Both the position numbers and the translations under genes were made by a program. From NCBI RefSeq assembly GCF_009826975.1, contig NZ_WUMO01000001.1, positions 186,001 to 250,000 on the forward strand: 64,000 bases of DNA. The letters are read 5' to 3'. Source of the DNA: Flavobacterium sp. HBTb2-11-1. Its GTDB lineage: Bacteria > Bacteroidota > Bacteroidia > Flavobacteriales > Flavobacteriaceae. Position 1 is the first letter of the stretch. The number at the start of each line of letters is the position of its first letter. Below are positions 25,838-34,196 of this stretch, piece by piece. The notes under the pieces are model-generated. The model made no database searches, had not been told where the DNA came from, and saw only the letters and a program-made list of their open reading frames with translations.

Positions 25838-26377
25838 ATGGCAATAGCAAAACCTTTCAACTTAACTAAATGGATTGACGAAAACCGTCATTTATTAAAA
25901 CCGCCAGTTGGAAATAAAAATCTTTACGTAGATTCTGGAGACTATATTGTGATGATTGTGGCGGGACCAAATGCAAGAAAAGATTATCATTATAACGAAA
26001 CAGAAGAGCTTTTTTATCAGCTAGAAGGAAGCATAAAAGTGGTAATCCAGGAAGATGGCCAACGAAAGGAAATGGAATTAAATGCTGGAGATATGTATCT
26101 GCATCCGGCAAAAGTGCCACATTCTCCTGTTCGTTCAGAAGGCTCTATCGGACTTGTGATCGAAAGAAAACGTGCCGGACAAGGTTTTACTGATGGTTTG
26201 CTTTGGCATTGTGACAATTGCAATCATAAATTGTACGAAGTCTATTTTGAACTTCATAATATCGAGAAAGATTTTCTGCCTCATTTTGAGCATTTTTACA
26301 ATTCAGAAGAACTAAGAACTTGCAATAACTGCGGAACTGTTATGGAAACGGATCCTAGGTTTGTAGCGAAGAAGTAA
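25838..26377 (+). CDS. nbaC: 3-hydroxyanthranilate 3,4-dioxygenase
   Basis: 179 residues. Cupin dioxygenase that opens the ring of 3-hydroxyanthranilate in the kynurenine route from tryptophan to quinolinate/NAD or to catabolism. The iron ligands fall at His51, Glu57 and His95, the positions known for the bacterial enzyme. The C-terminal rubredoxin-like site has Cys125/Cys128 (CDNC) and Cys162/Cys165 (CNNC), typical of bacterial members. It is cytosolic. No other kynurenine-pathway gene is beside it, but an ALDH gene follows 1.9 kb on. A strong terminator follows. Confidence 0.96.
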   Translation: MAIAKPFNLTKWIDENRHLLKPPVGNKNLYVDSGDYIVMIVAGPNARKDYHYNETEELFYQLEGSIKVVIQEDGQRKEMELNAGDMYLHPAKVPHSPVRSEGSIGLVIERKRAGQGFTDGLLWHCDNCNHKLYEVYFELHNIEKDFLPHFEHFYNSEELRTCNNCGTVMETDPRFVAKK

Positions 26378-26406
26378 GAAATAAATTTTTAGTTGATTAA
26401 AAAACA

Positions 26407-26439
26407 AAACCCGTCAGGTTTTTAAAACCTGACGGGTTT
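26407..26439. terminator. Strong bidirectional terminator
   Basis: Perfect 16-bp stem (26407-26422 with 26424-26439), core CCCGTCAGG. It ends the dioxygenase transcript and would also stop minus-strand transcripts coming from the toxin gene. Confidence 0.92.
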
Positions 26440-26477
26440 ATTTTGGTGTATTTTCATTCAAATAAGAAAATATTTTC

Positions 26478-26500
26478 TACATTTGTATCATATATGAAAC
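26478..26500 (+). promoter_or_regulatory. Promoter and palindromic operator of the antitoxin-like gene
   Basis: TACATTTG (26478-26485) is a full -7 match. Overlapping its end is GTATCATATATGAAAC (26485-26500), a 16-bp palindrome with one mismatched pair around a perfect TCATATATGA core, at the expected transcription start. This is the position of an autorepressor operator. Confidence 0.6.
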
Positions 26501-26515
26501 AAAAAACACTCAATT

Positions 26516-26827
26516 ATGATACAAGAAATAATCGCATATAAAAATATAATCGATAATATTGAGAGTTTAATTGATAAATCTCCCTTTAAAAAAAGCTATA
26601 TTATTGAGCAAGTTGGTATTCCAAGTCCAACGTTCTATCGTAAGTTAAAGACTCAGACTTTTTCTGCCGATGAAATGCTTTCTATTGCTAAAATTCTTTC
26701 TCCAGAAGAAAACTTTAGATTAGAATTAAAAGAGGAAATCGAGCAGGGTAAACGTGATCTCGAAAATGGAGATTTTATTACTCATGAAGAAATGCTGGCA
26801 GAATTAAGAAGTAAAAAACTTATATAG
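26516..26827 (+). CDS. HTH antitoxin-like protein
   Basis: 103 residues. A helix-turn-helix is likely at about 26-62 (KSYIIEQVGIPSPTFYRKLK). The C-terminal tail (about 80-103: DLENGDFITHEEMLAELRSK) has the acidic-Gly-HEE pattern common to antitoxins that wrap RelE/ParE toxins. A palindrome at its own promoter fits autoregulation. The putative toxin gene is on the opposite strand and converges, with only 2 bp between the two stop codons; normal type II modules are co-directional. Antitoxin function is inferred from features and neighbour, not from a recognised named family. Confidence 0.75.
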   Translation: MIQEIIAYKNIIDNIESLIDKSPFKKSYIIEQVGIPSPTFYRKLKTQTFSADEMLSIAKILSPEENFRLELKEEIEQGKRDLENGDFITHEEMLAELRSKKLI

Positions 26828-26829
26828 AT

Positions 26830-27120
26830 TTACAAATCATAAGGATTTAAAGGCCGTTGGCGATTATTCCAAAAAGCAATCAGTTTTATTTGATTTTCTT
26901 TTATTGCATAATATAAAGTAATATGTTTTGAGATTACTATTTCCCGGCATTCTAAATCATCCCTATATTTTCCTATTTGAGGGTTTTTTTCTAATAACTT
27001 ATTTACTCTTAATACATCGAGAATAAATTTTTCTGCTATTAATGGTGACCAATATAATTCTAAATAATTTCGAATAGAGTAAAAGTTATATTTTGCTTTT
27101 TTTGACCAAACAATTTCCAT
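26830..27120 (-). CDS. RelE/ParE-family toxin
   Basis: 96 residues. Opens with the family pattern VWSKKAKYNFYSIRNYLE, has NPQIGKYRDD in the middle and IVISKHITLYYAI ... KLIAFWNNRQRP at the end, typical of the RelE/ParE fold. RelE members cut mRNA on the ribosome and ParE members poison gyrase; which applies is not decidable here. It runs tail-to-tail with the antitoxin-like gene. On its own strand a possible -7 box TAATTTAG lies at 27139-27146, so it seems to have a separate promoter. Its mRNA would run antisense through the antitoxin gene until the hairpin at 26407-26439. Confidence 0.85.
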   Translation of the reverse strand: MEIVWSKKAKYNFYSIRNYLELYWSPLIAEKFILDVLRVNKLLEKNPQIGKYRDDLECREIVISKHITLYYAIKENQIKLIAFWNNRQRPLNPYDL

Positions 27121-27172
27121 TTAATATAATTTATTTGGCTAAATTATAAAAAATAACTTACAAATTTATTTT

Positions 27173-28129
27173 CTATAATTCAAGTTTTTTCCCTTGCTCA
27201 GGATAGATAATCTTCAAGCCTAAATCATTTTGAGCTTTTAACTGCTCTTTTATTTTAGCAATATTCTTTGCAGGCGGTTTCAAATGTGTGATGATAATTT
27301 TAAAGTTTTCAAGAGAACCTTTTCCTGCTAAATCCTCTAGGACATGAAGTTCTTTCATTAAATAATTTGGGGTTAAATGACCAAATAAAAATTTGTCAGG
27401 CTGTTCGTTAGGAAACGAAACTTCAATAAAAATTCCTTTTAATTGCTTTTCTTTTACCAATGGAGCAACTGCTGTCCATAAATCGCGAAGATTATTGCTT
27501 TTTTCTACTTCATCAGGGCCTGTGTCTCCTAAATATAATGAATAGTCATTCTCATTTTTAATTAAGAAAGCGGTACTCTCAAACGGATTAACATGGCTAA
27601 GAGAAAAAGCTTTAACTGTCATTTTGGTATTAGTTAAAGAAGTTTCTTCTCCCAGATTCAAAGTTTGAAAATGGTATTTTTTTAAACGAAAACCAGGGCC
27701 TGCATCTCCAAAATTAGCCCAAGTCTGATCGTTGAAATAATGGTTTTCCATCATTTCCATACATTTATTGGTAGCGTAAACCGTTTTAGAAGAATCGGCA
27801 GGAGAATTTATAATCAATCCCGAAACATGATCTAAATGCGCGTGGGAAATCAAATATCCTTTGATATATTTTCTTAGAACTTCGCTTGTAGAAACTTTAA
27901 ACGTTTTCTTTTCTATGGCTTTTTCTATTCCAGCATTTACAGTTCCAGCGTCGAGACAGATATAATCGGTTGTGTTTGATGGAGCTATTAAATAAGCGGA
28001 AAGATTTTTTTCGTCAATTCCGCCTTTTATTCCTAAAGGAACTACTTGAAATGAGGATTTTGCTTTTTGAGAAAATATATTGGTTGTTACTAAAAGAAAA
28101 CAAAGGAGAAGCCTAATGTAAGAGGTCAT
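27173..28129 (-). CDS. MBL-fold 3',5'-cyclic-nucleotide phosphodiesterase (class II-like)
   Basis: 318 residues. Signal peptide 1-20 (ending NIFSQ). The zinc motif SHAHLDHVSG and the later SHVNPFESTAFLI, LGDTG and HLKPP fit class II cyclic-nucleotide phosphodiesterases, which hydrolyse cAMP or cGMP. With a signal peptide it would act outside the cytosol. The start at 28129 (MTSYIRLLL) begins the signal peptide; a frame extending to 28159 is possible. Divergent from the ALDH gene. Confidence 0.85.
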   Translation of the reverse strand: MTSYIRLLLCFLLVTTNIFSQKAKSSFQVVPLGIKGGIDEKNLSAYLIAPSNTTDYICLDAGTVNAGIEKAIEKKTFKVSTSEVLRKYIKGYLISHAHLDHVSGLIINSPADSSKTVYATNKCMEMMENHYFNDQTWANFGDAGPGFRLKKYHFQTLNLGEETSLTNTKMTVKAFSLSHVNPFESTAFLIKNENDYSLYLGDTGPDEVEKSNNLRDLWTAVAPLVKEKQLKGIFIEVSFPNEQPDKFLFGHLTPNYLMKELHVLEDLAGKGSLENFKIIITHLKPPAKNIAKIKEQLKAQNDLGLKIIYPEQGKKLEL

Positions 28130-28265
28130 ATTTTTAATTTTAAGTAATGCAAATTTCATTAAATAAATCCAATATTGAAGTTTTGTTTCTGTTAATACTA
28201 TAAAATAAACTTAAATTTACTTTCATTTATGAATTAACTTCAATGGGAAATTAATTCGAAAACAA

Positions 28266-28273
28266 TATCTTTA
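28266..28273 (+). promoter_or_regulatory. -7-like box of the ALDH gene
   Basis: TATCTTTA, one mismatch to TAnnTTTG, 37 bp before the ATG at 28310. Confidence 0.4.
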
Positions 28274-28309
28274 CATAAAAATATAACAATTTTAACTAAA
28301 AAAGTTACA

Positions 28310-29863
28310 ATGACAACAATAGCATCGCAATTTGGAATGAAGGAAGCTCTTGAAAAATTGGGCATCAAGACAATAAATGAAGGAACATCAACAGGAATTA
28401 ATAATTTTTCATCTGGAGAAATTCTAGAAAGTTATTCGCCAGTTGACGGAAAATTAATTGCTTCGGTAAAAATGTCAACAGCAGAAGATTATGAAAAAGC
28501 AATCCAGACAGCTGCAGAAGCGTTTAAAACTTTTAGATTGATTCCTGCGCCACAGCGTGGTGAAATTGTACGTCAGTTTGGAGAAAAATTGAGACAAAAT
28601 AAAGAAGCTCTTGGAAAACTGGTTTCTTATGAAATGGGAAAATCATTTCAAGAGGGTCTTGGAGAAGTTCAGGAAATGATTGATATCTGTGATTTTGCAG
28701 TTGGTTTATCTCGTCAGCTTCACGGATTAACAATGCATTCTGAAAGACCAGGACACCGTATGTATGAGCAATATCATCCGTTGGGAATTGTTGGAATCAT
28801 TTCGGCCTTTAATTTTCCAGTTGCAGTTTGGTCTTGGAACACAGCTTTAGCTTGGATTTCTGGTGATGTCTGCGTTTGGAAGCCTTCTGAAAAAACACCT
28901 CTTTGCGGTATCGCCTGCCAGAACATTATAGCTGAGGTTATTAAAGAAAATAATCTTCCAGAAGGAATTTCATGTTTGATAAACGGTGATTATAAAATAG
29001 GAGAGTTATTGACTGCTGATACTCGAATTCCGCTTATTTCTGCGACAGGTTCAACCAGAATGGGAAAAATTGTTGCTCAGACTGTGGCAGGAAGATTAGG
29101 CAAATCATTATTAGAACTTGGAGGAAACAATGCTATTATTGTGACTCCTGATGCCGATATTAAAATGACCGTTATCGGAGCTGTTTTCGGAGCTGTTGGA
29201 ACGGCTGGACAACGTTGTACTTCAACTAGAAGACTGATTATTCATGAAAGTATTTATGATAAAGTAAAAGATGCATTGGTGGCAGCTTACAAACAGTTAA
29301 GAATCGGAAATCCTCTTGACGAAAACAATCATGTTGGTCCCCTAATTGACACTCACGCAGTGGAAATGTATGCAGCGGCTTTAAATAAAGTTGTAGCCGA
29401 AGGCGGAAAAATTTTAGTTGAAGGAGGAGTGCTTTCTGGACAAGGTTATGAAAGCGGCTGTTATGTTAAACCTGCGATTGCTGAAGCTGAAAATTCATTT
29501 GATATTGTTCAGCATGAAACTTTTGCACCTGTTTTATATTTAATTAAATATTCAGGCGAAGTAGAGAATGCAATCGAAATTCAGAATGGTGTCGCACAAG
29601 GATTGTCTTCTGCAATTATGACGAATAATTTGCGTGAAGCAGAAAGATTCTTGTCTGCAACAGGTTCTGATTGCGGAATTGCAAATGTTAACATCGGAAC
29701 TTCTGGTGCTGAAATCGGTGGCGCTTTTGGTGGTGAAAAAGAAACTGGAGGCGGACGTGAATCAGGGTCTGATGCTTGGAAAATTTATATGAGACGTCAA
29801 ACTAATACAATCAATTATACTACAAATCTTCCATTAGCGCAGGGAATTAAATTTGATTTGTAG
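28310..29863 (+). CDS. ALDH7-type aldehyde dehydrogenase (antiquitin/AmaB-like)
   Basis: 517 residues. Catalytic Cys303 in GQRCTSTRR and general base Glu269 in LELGGNN. The region FNFPVAVWSWNTALAWISGD and the GGAFGGEKETGGGRESGSD tail are characteristic of the ALDH7 group, whose members oxidise alpha-aminoadipic semialdehyde (piperideine-6-carboxylate) in lysine breakdown. Because a 3-hydroxyanthranilate dioxygenase gene is nearby, a role as aminomuconate-semialdehyde dehydrogenase was considered, but the motifs favour ALDH7. Cytosolic, NAD-linked by family. Monocistronic, closed by a terminator. Confidence 0.9.
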   Translation: MTTIASQFGMKEALEKLGIKTINEGTSTGINNFSSGEILESYSPVDGKLIASVKMSTAEDYEKAIQTAAEAFKTFRLIPAPQRGEIVRQFGEKLRQNKEALGKLVSYEMGKSFQEGLGEVQEMIDICDFAVGLSRQLHGLTMHSERPGHRMYEQYHPLGIVGIISAFNFPVAVWSWNTALAWISGDVCVWKPSEKTPLCGIACQNIIAEVIKENNLPEGISCLINGDYKIGELLTADTRIPLISATGSTRMGKIVAQTVAGRLGKSLLELGGNNAIIVTPDADIKMTVIGAVFGAVGTAGQRCTSTRRLIIHESIYDKVKDALVAAYKQLRIGNPLDENNHVGPLIDTHAVEMYAAALNKVVAEGGKILVEGGVLSGQGYESGCYVKPAIAEAENSFDIVQHETFAPVLYLIKYSGEVENAIEIQNGVAQGLSSAIMTNNLREAERFLSATGSDCGIANVNIGTSGAEIGGAFGGEKETGGGRESGSDAWKIYMRRQTNTINYTTNLPLAQGIKFDL

Positions 29864-29884
29864 ATTTGCAAAATCTGATATAAA

Positions 29885-29912
29885 AAAGGGCTTCCATATT
29901 AGGAAGCCCTTT
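29885..29912. terminator. Bidirectional terminator
   Basis: Perfect 11-bp stem AAAGGGCTTCC / GGAAGCCCTTT, 6-nt loop, between the convergent ALDH and pectate lyase genes. Confidence 0.9.
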
Positions 29913-29931
29913 GAGTTTAGTTAAGTCAGTT

Positions 29932-32781
29932 TTACTTTTTAATAAGTGTTTGATTAATTGATCCGTCCACAGTAGAAATTTTTGCTAGATAAGTGCCTGG
30001 AATTAAACTGCTCGTATCAATGCTTTCAGAATTTCCAGATTTAATTACTAAGTTTCCAGAAATGTTATAGATAAGTACTTTTTGTACTTTCTGTTCTGGG
30101 TCTGATAAGTATAAAGTGCTCGAAACAGGATTTGGATATAAAACTATTTTTGCAGATTCTGTTGTTGCTGAATCGCTAACTGTTGCCATTTTTAGAGTGC
30201 TTCCGCTATAAACTGTGCTGATATAGTATAAGTTGGCAACAGAATTTTTAGTAATAGAATGAGAACCTGCTGCAACAGAAACGGTTACAATGCCAGCAGA
30301 TGCTGCATACGAAACGTTGTCTACTTTAATACTTCCTGTAAAAGTAGAATCAAAAACCAAAGTTAAGGTTGATGGACTAGTCGTTGTATATGTTATTGAT
30401 GTGCTTGTTTCAATTTTCAGACGCTCAGTAAGTGTTAATCCATTGTAAGTTACAGAACCTGGAGTTGAATTCATATTTCCTGTAATAGAATAAAATGTAC
30501 TCGTTTTTCCGGAAGTTGTAAAATTATGAATTTCAGATCCGCCAGTAGAACCAGTTGTAACCGTAATAGTTCCTGATGCCGTTACAGGAGTTCCTGCAGT
30601 ACCTGAAGTTGTTACAGAGTACGATACATTTGCAGTTGGAGTTCCTGTAATAGTTATGGTTTTTGCAGTTGTATTTTTTACAAAAGATAAACCAGAAGCT
30701 GGTAATCCTGTTACAGTTGCATCTGTAGCGTTTCCGCCCCAAGTAAACACGATTGAAGCGATAGCAGTTCCAGAAGAAACAGTCTGACTATTATTTCCTG
30801 TTGAAGTTAAAGTTTGGTTTCCAGCAGCAGTAACTGTTACAGTTCCTGAGCCAGTGGCTGGAGAACCACTAGTTCCAGAAGTTGCAATTGAGTATGAAAC
30901 TGTTGCAGTTGGCGTACCTGAAATGGTGATAGTTTTTGCTGTAGTATTCTTTACAAAAGTCAATCCCGAAGCAGGTAATCCTGTAACAGTTGCGTCGGTT
31001 GCATCTCCTCCCCATGTAAATACGATAGAAGAAATTGCTGTACCGCTTGCAACAGTTTGATTGTTGTTTGAAGCAGAAGTCAAAGTTAAAGTCTGCGTTC
31101 CAGCAGGCGGATTTCCTTCTCCTTGTACAGCAACTAAAGTTCCAGTATAGTTTGTAAGAGCAGTTTTTAATGCTGTAATAACTAAAGAAGAAGTATCATC
31201 TGTAGCATTGTTGAATGTCCATTTTAAATCTCCTCCAGAAACACGTCCTGCATATTGAGTAGCTTTAGCTTTAGCTGTTGCTGGACTATCAATTACTAAA
31301 TTTTTTACATATAAATTCGCATCGGTATCAAAGTTGTTGTAAACATTAGCGCCCGATTTAGATTTTACTGCACTGCTTACCACTTCGCCCCTTGTAGCAG
31401 CCACATAAGCATCAAAATCTGTTGTAGAGCTTATTTTTCCAGAGATATTATACAACGGATTCGGATCATTATAAGCTACAAAACGCATATTATTTGTTCC
31501 GTTAGAAGCATCAAAAGTATTGTTGAAAGCTTTGATGCTTCCTCCAGCTTCACCAGAGAATGTTCCCATTGTTCCAGCGTTATTTACTTGATTGGCTTCA
31601 TCCCAAATATCAGAACCTTGTAAAGAAGTCAGCATTGGGTGTTTGCTATTTCTAAAATAATTTCCTTCCATGAAAAGAGATGAGCCAAGAGTTGATCCTG
31701 CTCCATATTTAGAAACTCCATCATAATAATTATTATAAATATGCGCTGAATAATAACGAACACGAGGATGGCGAGAATCTGAGTGATCAAACCAATTGTG
31801 GTGATACGTGATGTACAATCCTGAAGTTGTTCCTTCGCTTAAACCTAAAAGACTTGCTTTTCCATTATCCCAAAAGTGGTTGTAAGATAACGTGATATAA
31901 GTCGAAGTTTTATTGTCAAGCGCGCCGTCGCCTTTTATCTGGTCAGCATCGCTTCCTGCATTTCCGTAGAATAAATCGCAGTTATGAACCCAAACGTGGT
32001 CATTGTCCTGTTGCATTCCCACATTATCACCAGCAGTACTATCGCAATTCATAAATCCCAGATTACTTACTTCTATGTTTGAGGCTGATTTCAGTCTAAC
32101 TCCCCATCCATTTGCAACTGCATCGTCTCCAATGCCTTCAATGGTAACATAGCTAGAAGCATTGTTTGCATTTTCAATGACAACGTCGCCACCTTCCATA
32201 ACGGTCATATCGGTGATATTTCCAATTAAACGAATGATAAACGGACGTGTATCTTTTCCTTTCTTAATGGCGTAAAGAATATTTTGTAGACCAATACAAG
32301 GATTTGAACTTGCACCGGTAATATTCATCGAAATGGTGTTTTTGGTATTTTGTGTAATGTAAAGGATTACGGCATTGTCTTTGGGAGTTCCGTCAGCTTT
32401 GTATCCTCCCGGAACACGTCCGCCTTCAAATGCAAAACCATTTCTGTCATGTGCAGCTACGGTTAGGCTGCTTGTTGTCGTTCCAGTTCCTTCAGTACCA
32501 TTTATAACAGGCTTAATTTTTAAAGTGTACGTTCCAGCTTTAAGTCCTGGAATATCAGCACGAAAATAAGAGCCGTAACTTCTAATTAGCTGGTCATCAA
32601 TTTTTTGGTCTGTAAATCCGTTACCCGTGTAATACACATTATAGGTTTGGGCGCCGCTGACTGGCTGCCATTTTACAAAGGCAGATTCCAACCAGCCAGA
32701 AGCTTCATTAATCTGAATGGTTTGGGCCCATAATTGGACTGTCATAAGAAAGACAGCCACGAAAAGTAGGTTTTTTTTCAT
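29932..32781 (-). CDS. T9SS-exported pectate lyase, polysaccharide lyase family 1
   Basis: 949 residues. Signal peptide 1-20; fibronectin-III-like domain (about 25-110); PL1 parallel beta-helix (about 115-480) with calcium-site acids in SDADQIKGDGALD and the catalytic-region Arg in HSDSRHPRVR; two tandem 90-residue Ig-like repeats (about 570-755; FTWGGDATDATVTGLPASG, nearly identical); a beta-sandwich, possibly carbohydrate-binding (about 760-865); and a T9SS type A sorting domain (about 875-949; VLYPNPVSSTLYL). It should cleave pectate/homogalacturonan by beta-elimination outside the cell. It is monocistronic, with LacI-type operators upstream. No SusC/D pair is beside it. Confidence 0.93.
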   Translation of the reverse strand: MKKNLLFVAVFLMTVQLWAQTIQINEASGWLESAFVKWQPVSGAQTYNVYYTGNGFTDQKIDDQLIRSYGSYFRADIPGLKAGTYTLKIKPVINGTEGTGTTTSSLTVAAHDRNGFAFEGGRVPGGYKADGTPKDNAVILYITQNTKNTISMNITGASSNPCIGLQNILYAIKKGKDTRPFIIRLIGNITDMTVMEGGDVVIENANNASSYVTIEGIGDDAVANGWGVRLKSASNIEVSNLGFMNCDSTAGDNVGMQQDNDHVWVHNCDLFYGNAGSDADQIKGDGALDNKTSTYITLSYNHFWDNGKASLLGLSEGTTSGLYITYHHNWFDHSDSRHPRVRYYSAHIYNNYYDGVSKYGAGSTLGSSLFMEGNYFRNSKHPMLTSLQGSDIWDEANQVNNAGTMGTFSGEAGGSIKAFNNTFDASNGTNNMRFVAYNDPNPLYNISGKISSTTDFDAYVAATRGEVVSSAVKSKSGANVYNNFDTDANLYVKNLVIDSPATAKAKATQYAGRVSGGDLKWTFNNATDDTSSLVITALKTALTNYTGTLVAVQGEGNPPAGTQTLTLTSASNNNQTVASGTAISSIVFTWGGDATDATVTGLPASGLTFVKNTTAKTITISGTPTATVSYSIATSGTSGSPATGSGTVTVTAAGNQTLTSTGNNSQTVSSGTAIASIVFTWGGNATDATVTGLPASGLSFVKNTTAKTITITGTPTANVSYSVTTSGTAGTPVTASGTITVTTGSTGGSEIHNFTTSGKTSTFYSITGNMNSTPGSVTYNGLTLTERLKIETSTSITYTTTSPSTLTLVFDSTFTGSIKVDNVSYAASAGIVTVSVAAGSHSITKNSVANLYYISTVYSGSTLKMATVSDSATTESAKIVLYPNPVSSTLYLSDPEQKVQKVLIYNISGNLVIKSGNSESIDTSSLIPGTYLAKISTVDGSINQTLIKK

Positions 32782-32848
32782 AGTGTTTGTTTAAGATAGT
32801 TAATAAAATAAGTAAGTGGTTTTACTTACGATTCCAAGTGGTTTAATT

Positions 32849-32869
32849 GTAATCGATTACACAAAATTA
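32849..32869 (-). promoter_or_regulatory. LacI-type operator abutting the lyase -7 box
   Basis: TGTAATCGATTACA (32849-32862) is a perfect 14-bp palindrome with a central CG, the LacI-family operator pattern. It sits directly downstream of the minus-strand -7 box TAATTTTG (32862-32869), at the predicted transcription start, where repressor binding would block the promoter. No LacI-family regulator gene is in the window. Confidence 0.65.
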
Positions 32870-32968
32870 TATATTAATTTTAAATAGTATAATTTTTTTG
32901 CCAAAAAAAAGAGGATACTTAATTTTTTTTGCTCTTTGAATGTTAAAAATGCAACTTATTGCATTAAT

Positions 32969-32982
32969 TGTAATTTATTACA
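32969..32982. promoter_or_regulatory. Second operator-like palindrome upstream of the lyase gene
   Basis: TGTAATTTATTACA shares both half-sites TGTAAT/ATTACA with the first operator but lacks the central CG. It lies 120 bp upstream, centre to centre. Confidence 0.5.
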
Positions 32983-33211
32983 CATTTTTTGGATTATTGC
33001 GAAAAGGCGTATTTTCTTAGTATTTGATAATTTTGTGATTAAAATTGGAAGAAATTCAATTAGTGATAATTTTTTTTAATTACAAAAATTACATTTCAAA
33101 TTTTTGTAAGAAATGGATTCTTTTTGGTTTTGAATAACAGATTATTTTTAAAAGTTTCTTAGTCCTGAATATAAAACCTCAGTAAAAATAGTACCCTATT
33201 AGACATAAAAA

Positions 33212-33241
33212 AAGCCCCTTTGATTTTACTCAAAGGGGCTT
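33212..33241 (-). terminator. Terminator of the Bax-inhibitor gene
   Basis: 12-bp perfect stem AAGCCCCTTTGA / TCAAAGGGGCTT, 6-nt loop, with an A-run that reads as T-run on the minus strand. Confidence 0.9.
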
Positions 33242-33262
33242 CAATTTTATTATAAGGACTGA

Positions 33263-34033
33263 CTAGTCTCTGCTGGCAAATTTAGATAGGAGTCTTAAGA
33301 ATTCGATGTATAACCATACCAATGTAATCATTAATCCCATTGCTCCATACCATTCCATAAACTTTGGCATTTTTTCTCTCGCGCCTTTTTCAATTAAATC
33401 AAAATCTAAGAAAAGGTTAAGAGCAGCGATGATGATAACAAAAACGCTGATACCAATACTCATCATAGAATTTCCATAATGAACAGGTGTCCAGCTTGTA
33501 AACATTGATACAACCCAAGAAATTAAATAATATGTTGCAATTGCTAATGTAGCCGCAACGACAACAGATTTGAATTGTTCTGTAACTTTAACGATTCTAA
33601 ATTTATACAAACCAAGACAAACCAAGAAAGTAACAAGAGTTGCACCAACTGCATTAATTACGATTCCAGGAAATTTTAATTCAAATATTGCAGAAATACC
33701 TCCTATGAATAATCCTTCAAATAGGGCATATCCTGGAGCTAGGTAAGGAGATAATTGTGGTTTAAACGAAGAAACTAATACTAAAATGAAACCAACAATA
33801 GCACCGCCAATTGTAGGCAACATTGGATTTATTCCGTTAAAAGTCATCCACCATGTTACCATAGCAGCACCACACAAAATAAGGAATAAGATTGCTGTTT
33901 TGTTGATAGTTCCAGACACCGTCATTTCTTGATTGTAGTCAATAATCTGAGCTTGGTGTACTTCTGTCCTTGGTTCAGCGTTTGATGAAAAACGCTTACT
34001 GTTTAAAAATGGATTTTTTGAATTAAAGTTCAT
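33263..34033 (-). CDS. Bax inhibitor-1/YccA family membrane protein
   Basis: 256 residues. About 50 N-terminal polar residues, then seven hydrophobic segments (from about 45 to 250) ending in a charged tail, the TMBIM/BI-1 layout. Motifs seen are PYLAPGYALFEGLFIGGIS and the C-terminal LNLFLDFDLIEKGA. Homologues in other bacteria behave as pH-sensitive calcium leak channels; the bacterial role is not settled. Inner membrane. It has its own -7 box (34057-34064) and terminator. Confidence 0.93.
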   Translation of the reverse strand: MNFNSKNPFLNSKRFSSNAEPRTEVHQAQIIDYNQEMTVSGTINKTAILFLILCGAAMVTWWMTFNGINPMLPTIGGAIVGFILVLVSSFKPQLSPYLAPGYALFEGLFIGGISAIFELKFPGIVINAVGATLVTFLVCLGLYKFRIVKVTEQFKSVVVAATLAIATYYLISWVVSMFTSWTPVHYGNSMMSIGISVFVIIIAALNLFLDFDLIEKGAREKMPKFMEWYGAMGLMITLVWLYIEFLRLLSKFASRD

Positions 34034-34056
34034 ATTTTAATACATTTAATTGAACT

Positions 34057-34064
34057 CAAATATA
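34057..34064 (-). promoter_or_regulatory. -7 promoter box of the Bax-inhibitor gene
   Basis: TATATTTG on the minus strand, 24 bp upstream of the start at 34033. Confidence 0.55.
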
Positions 34065-34138
34065 TGGAGATTTTTTGAAGTGCAATTATTGGAAAGAATT
34101 TTTTAACATGAATTTCTGTTCTTATGTAAGGCATAAAA

Positions 34139-34170
34139 AAAATCCATTAAAAATTAATTTAATGGATTTT
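34139..34170 (-). terminator. Terminator of the nuo operon
   Basis: 13-bp perfect stem AAAATCCATTAAA / TTTAATGGATTTT with a 6-nt loop, 27 bp beyond the nuoN stop; A-run upstream gives a T-run on the minus strand. Confidence 0.88.
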
Positions 34171-34196
34171 CGAGTATTTTAAATCAAGAGGTTATC

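Larger units (their letters stand above)
32782..33211. other. Regulatory region upstream of the pectate lyase gene
   Basis: About 430 bp of AT-rich DNA between the lyase start and the Bax-inhibitor terminator. It holds a 5'-leader stem GTAAGT/ACTTAC (32812-32829), the -7 box and two palindromic operators (separate entries). No coding frame was accepted. Confidence 0.65.

Noticed and set aside
28310-29863. Aminomuconate-semialdehyde dehydrogenase partner of the dioxygenase
   Set aside because: Residue patterns fit the ALDH7 group better and the genes are not in one transcript.
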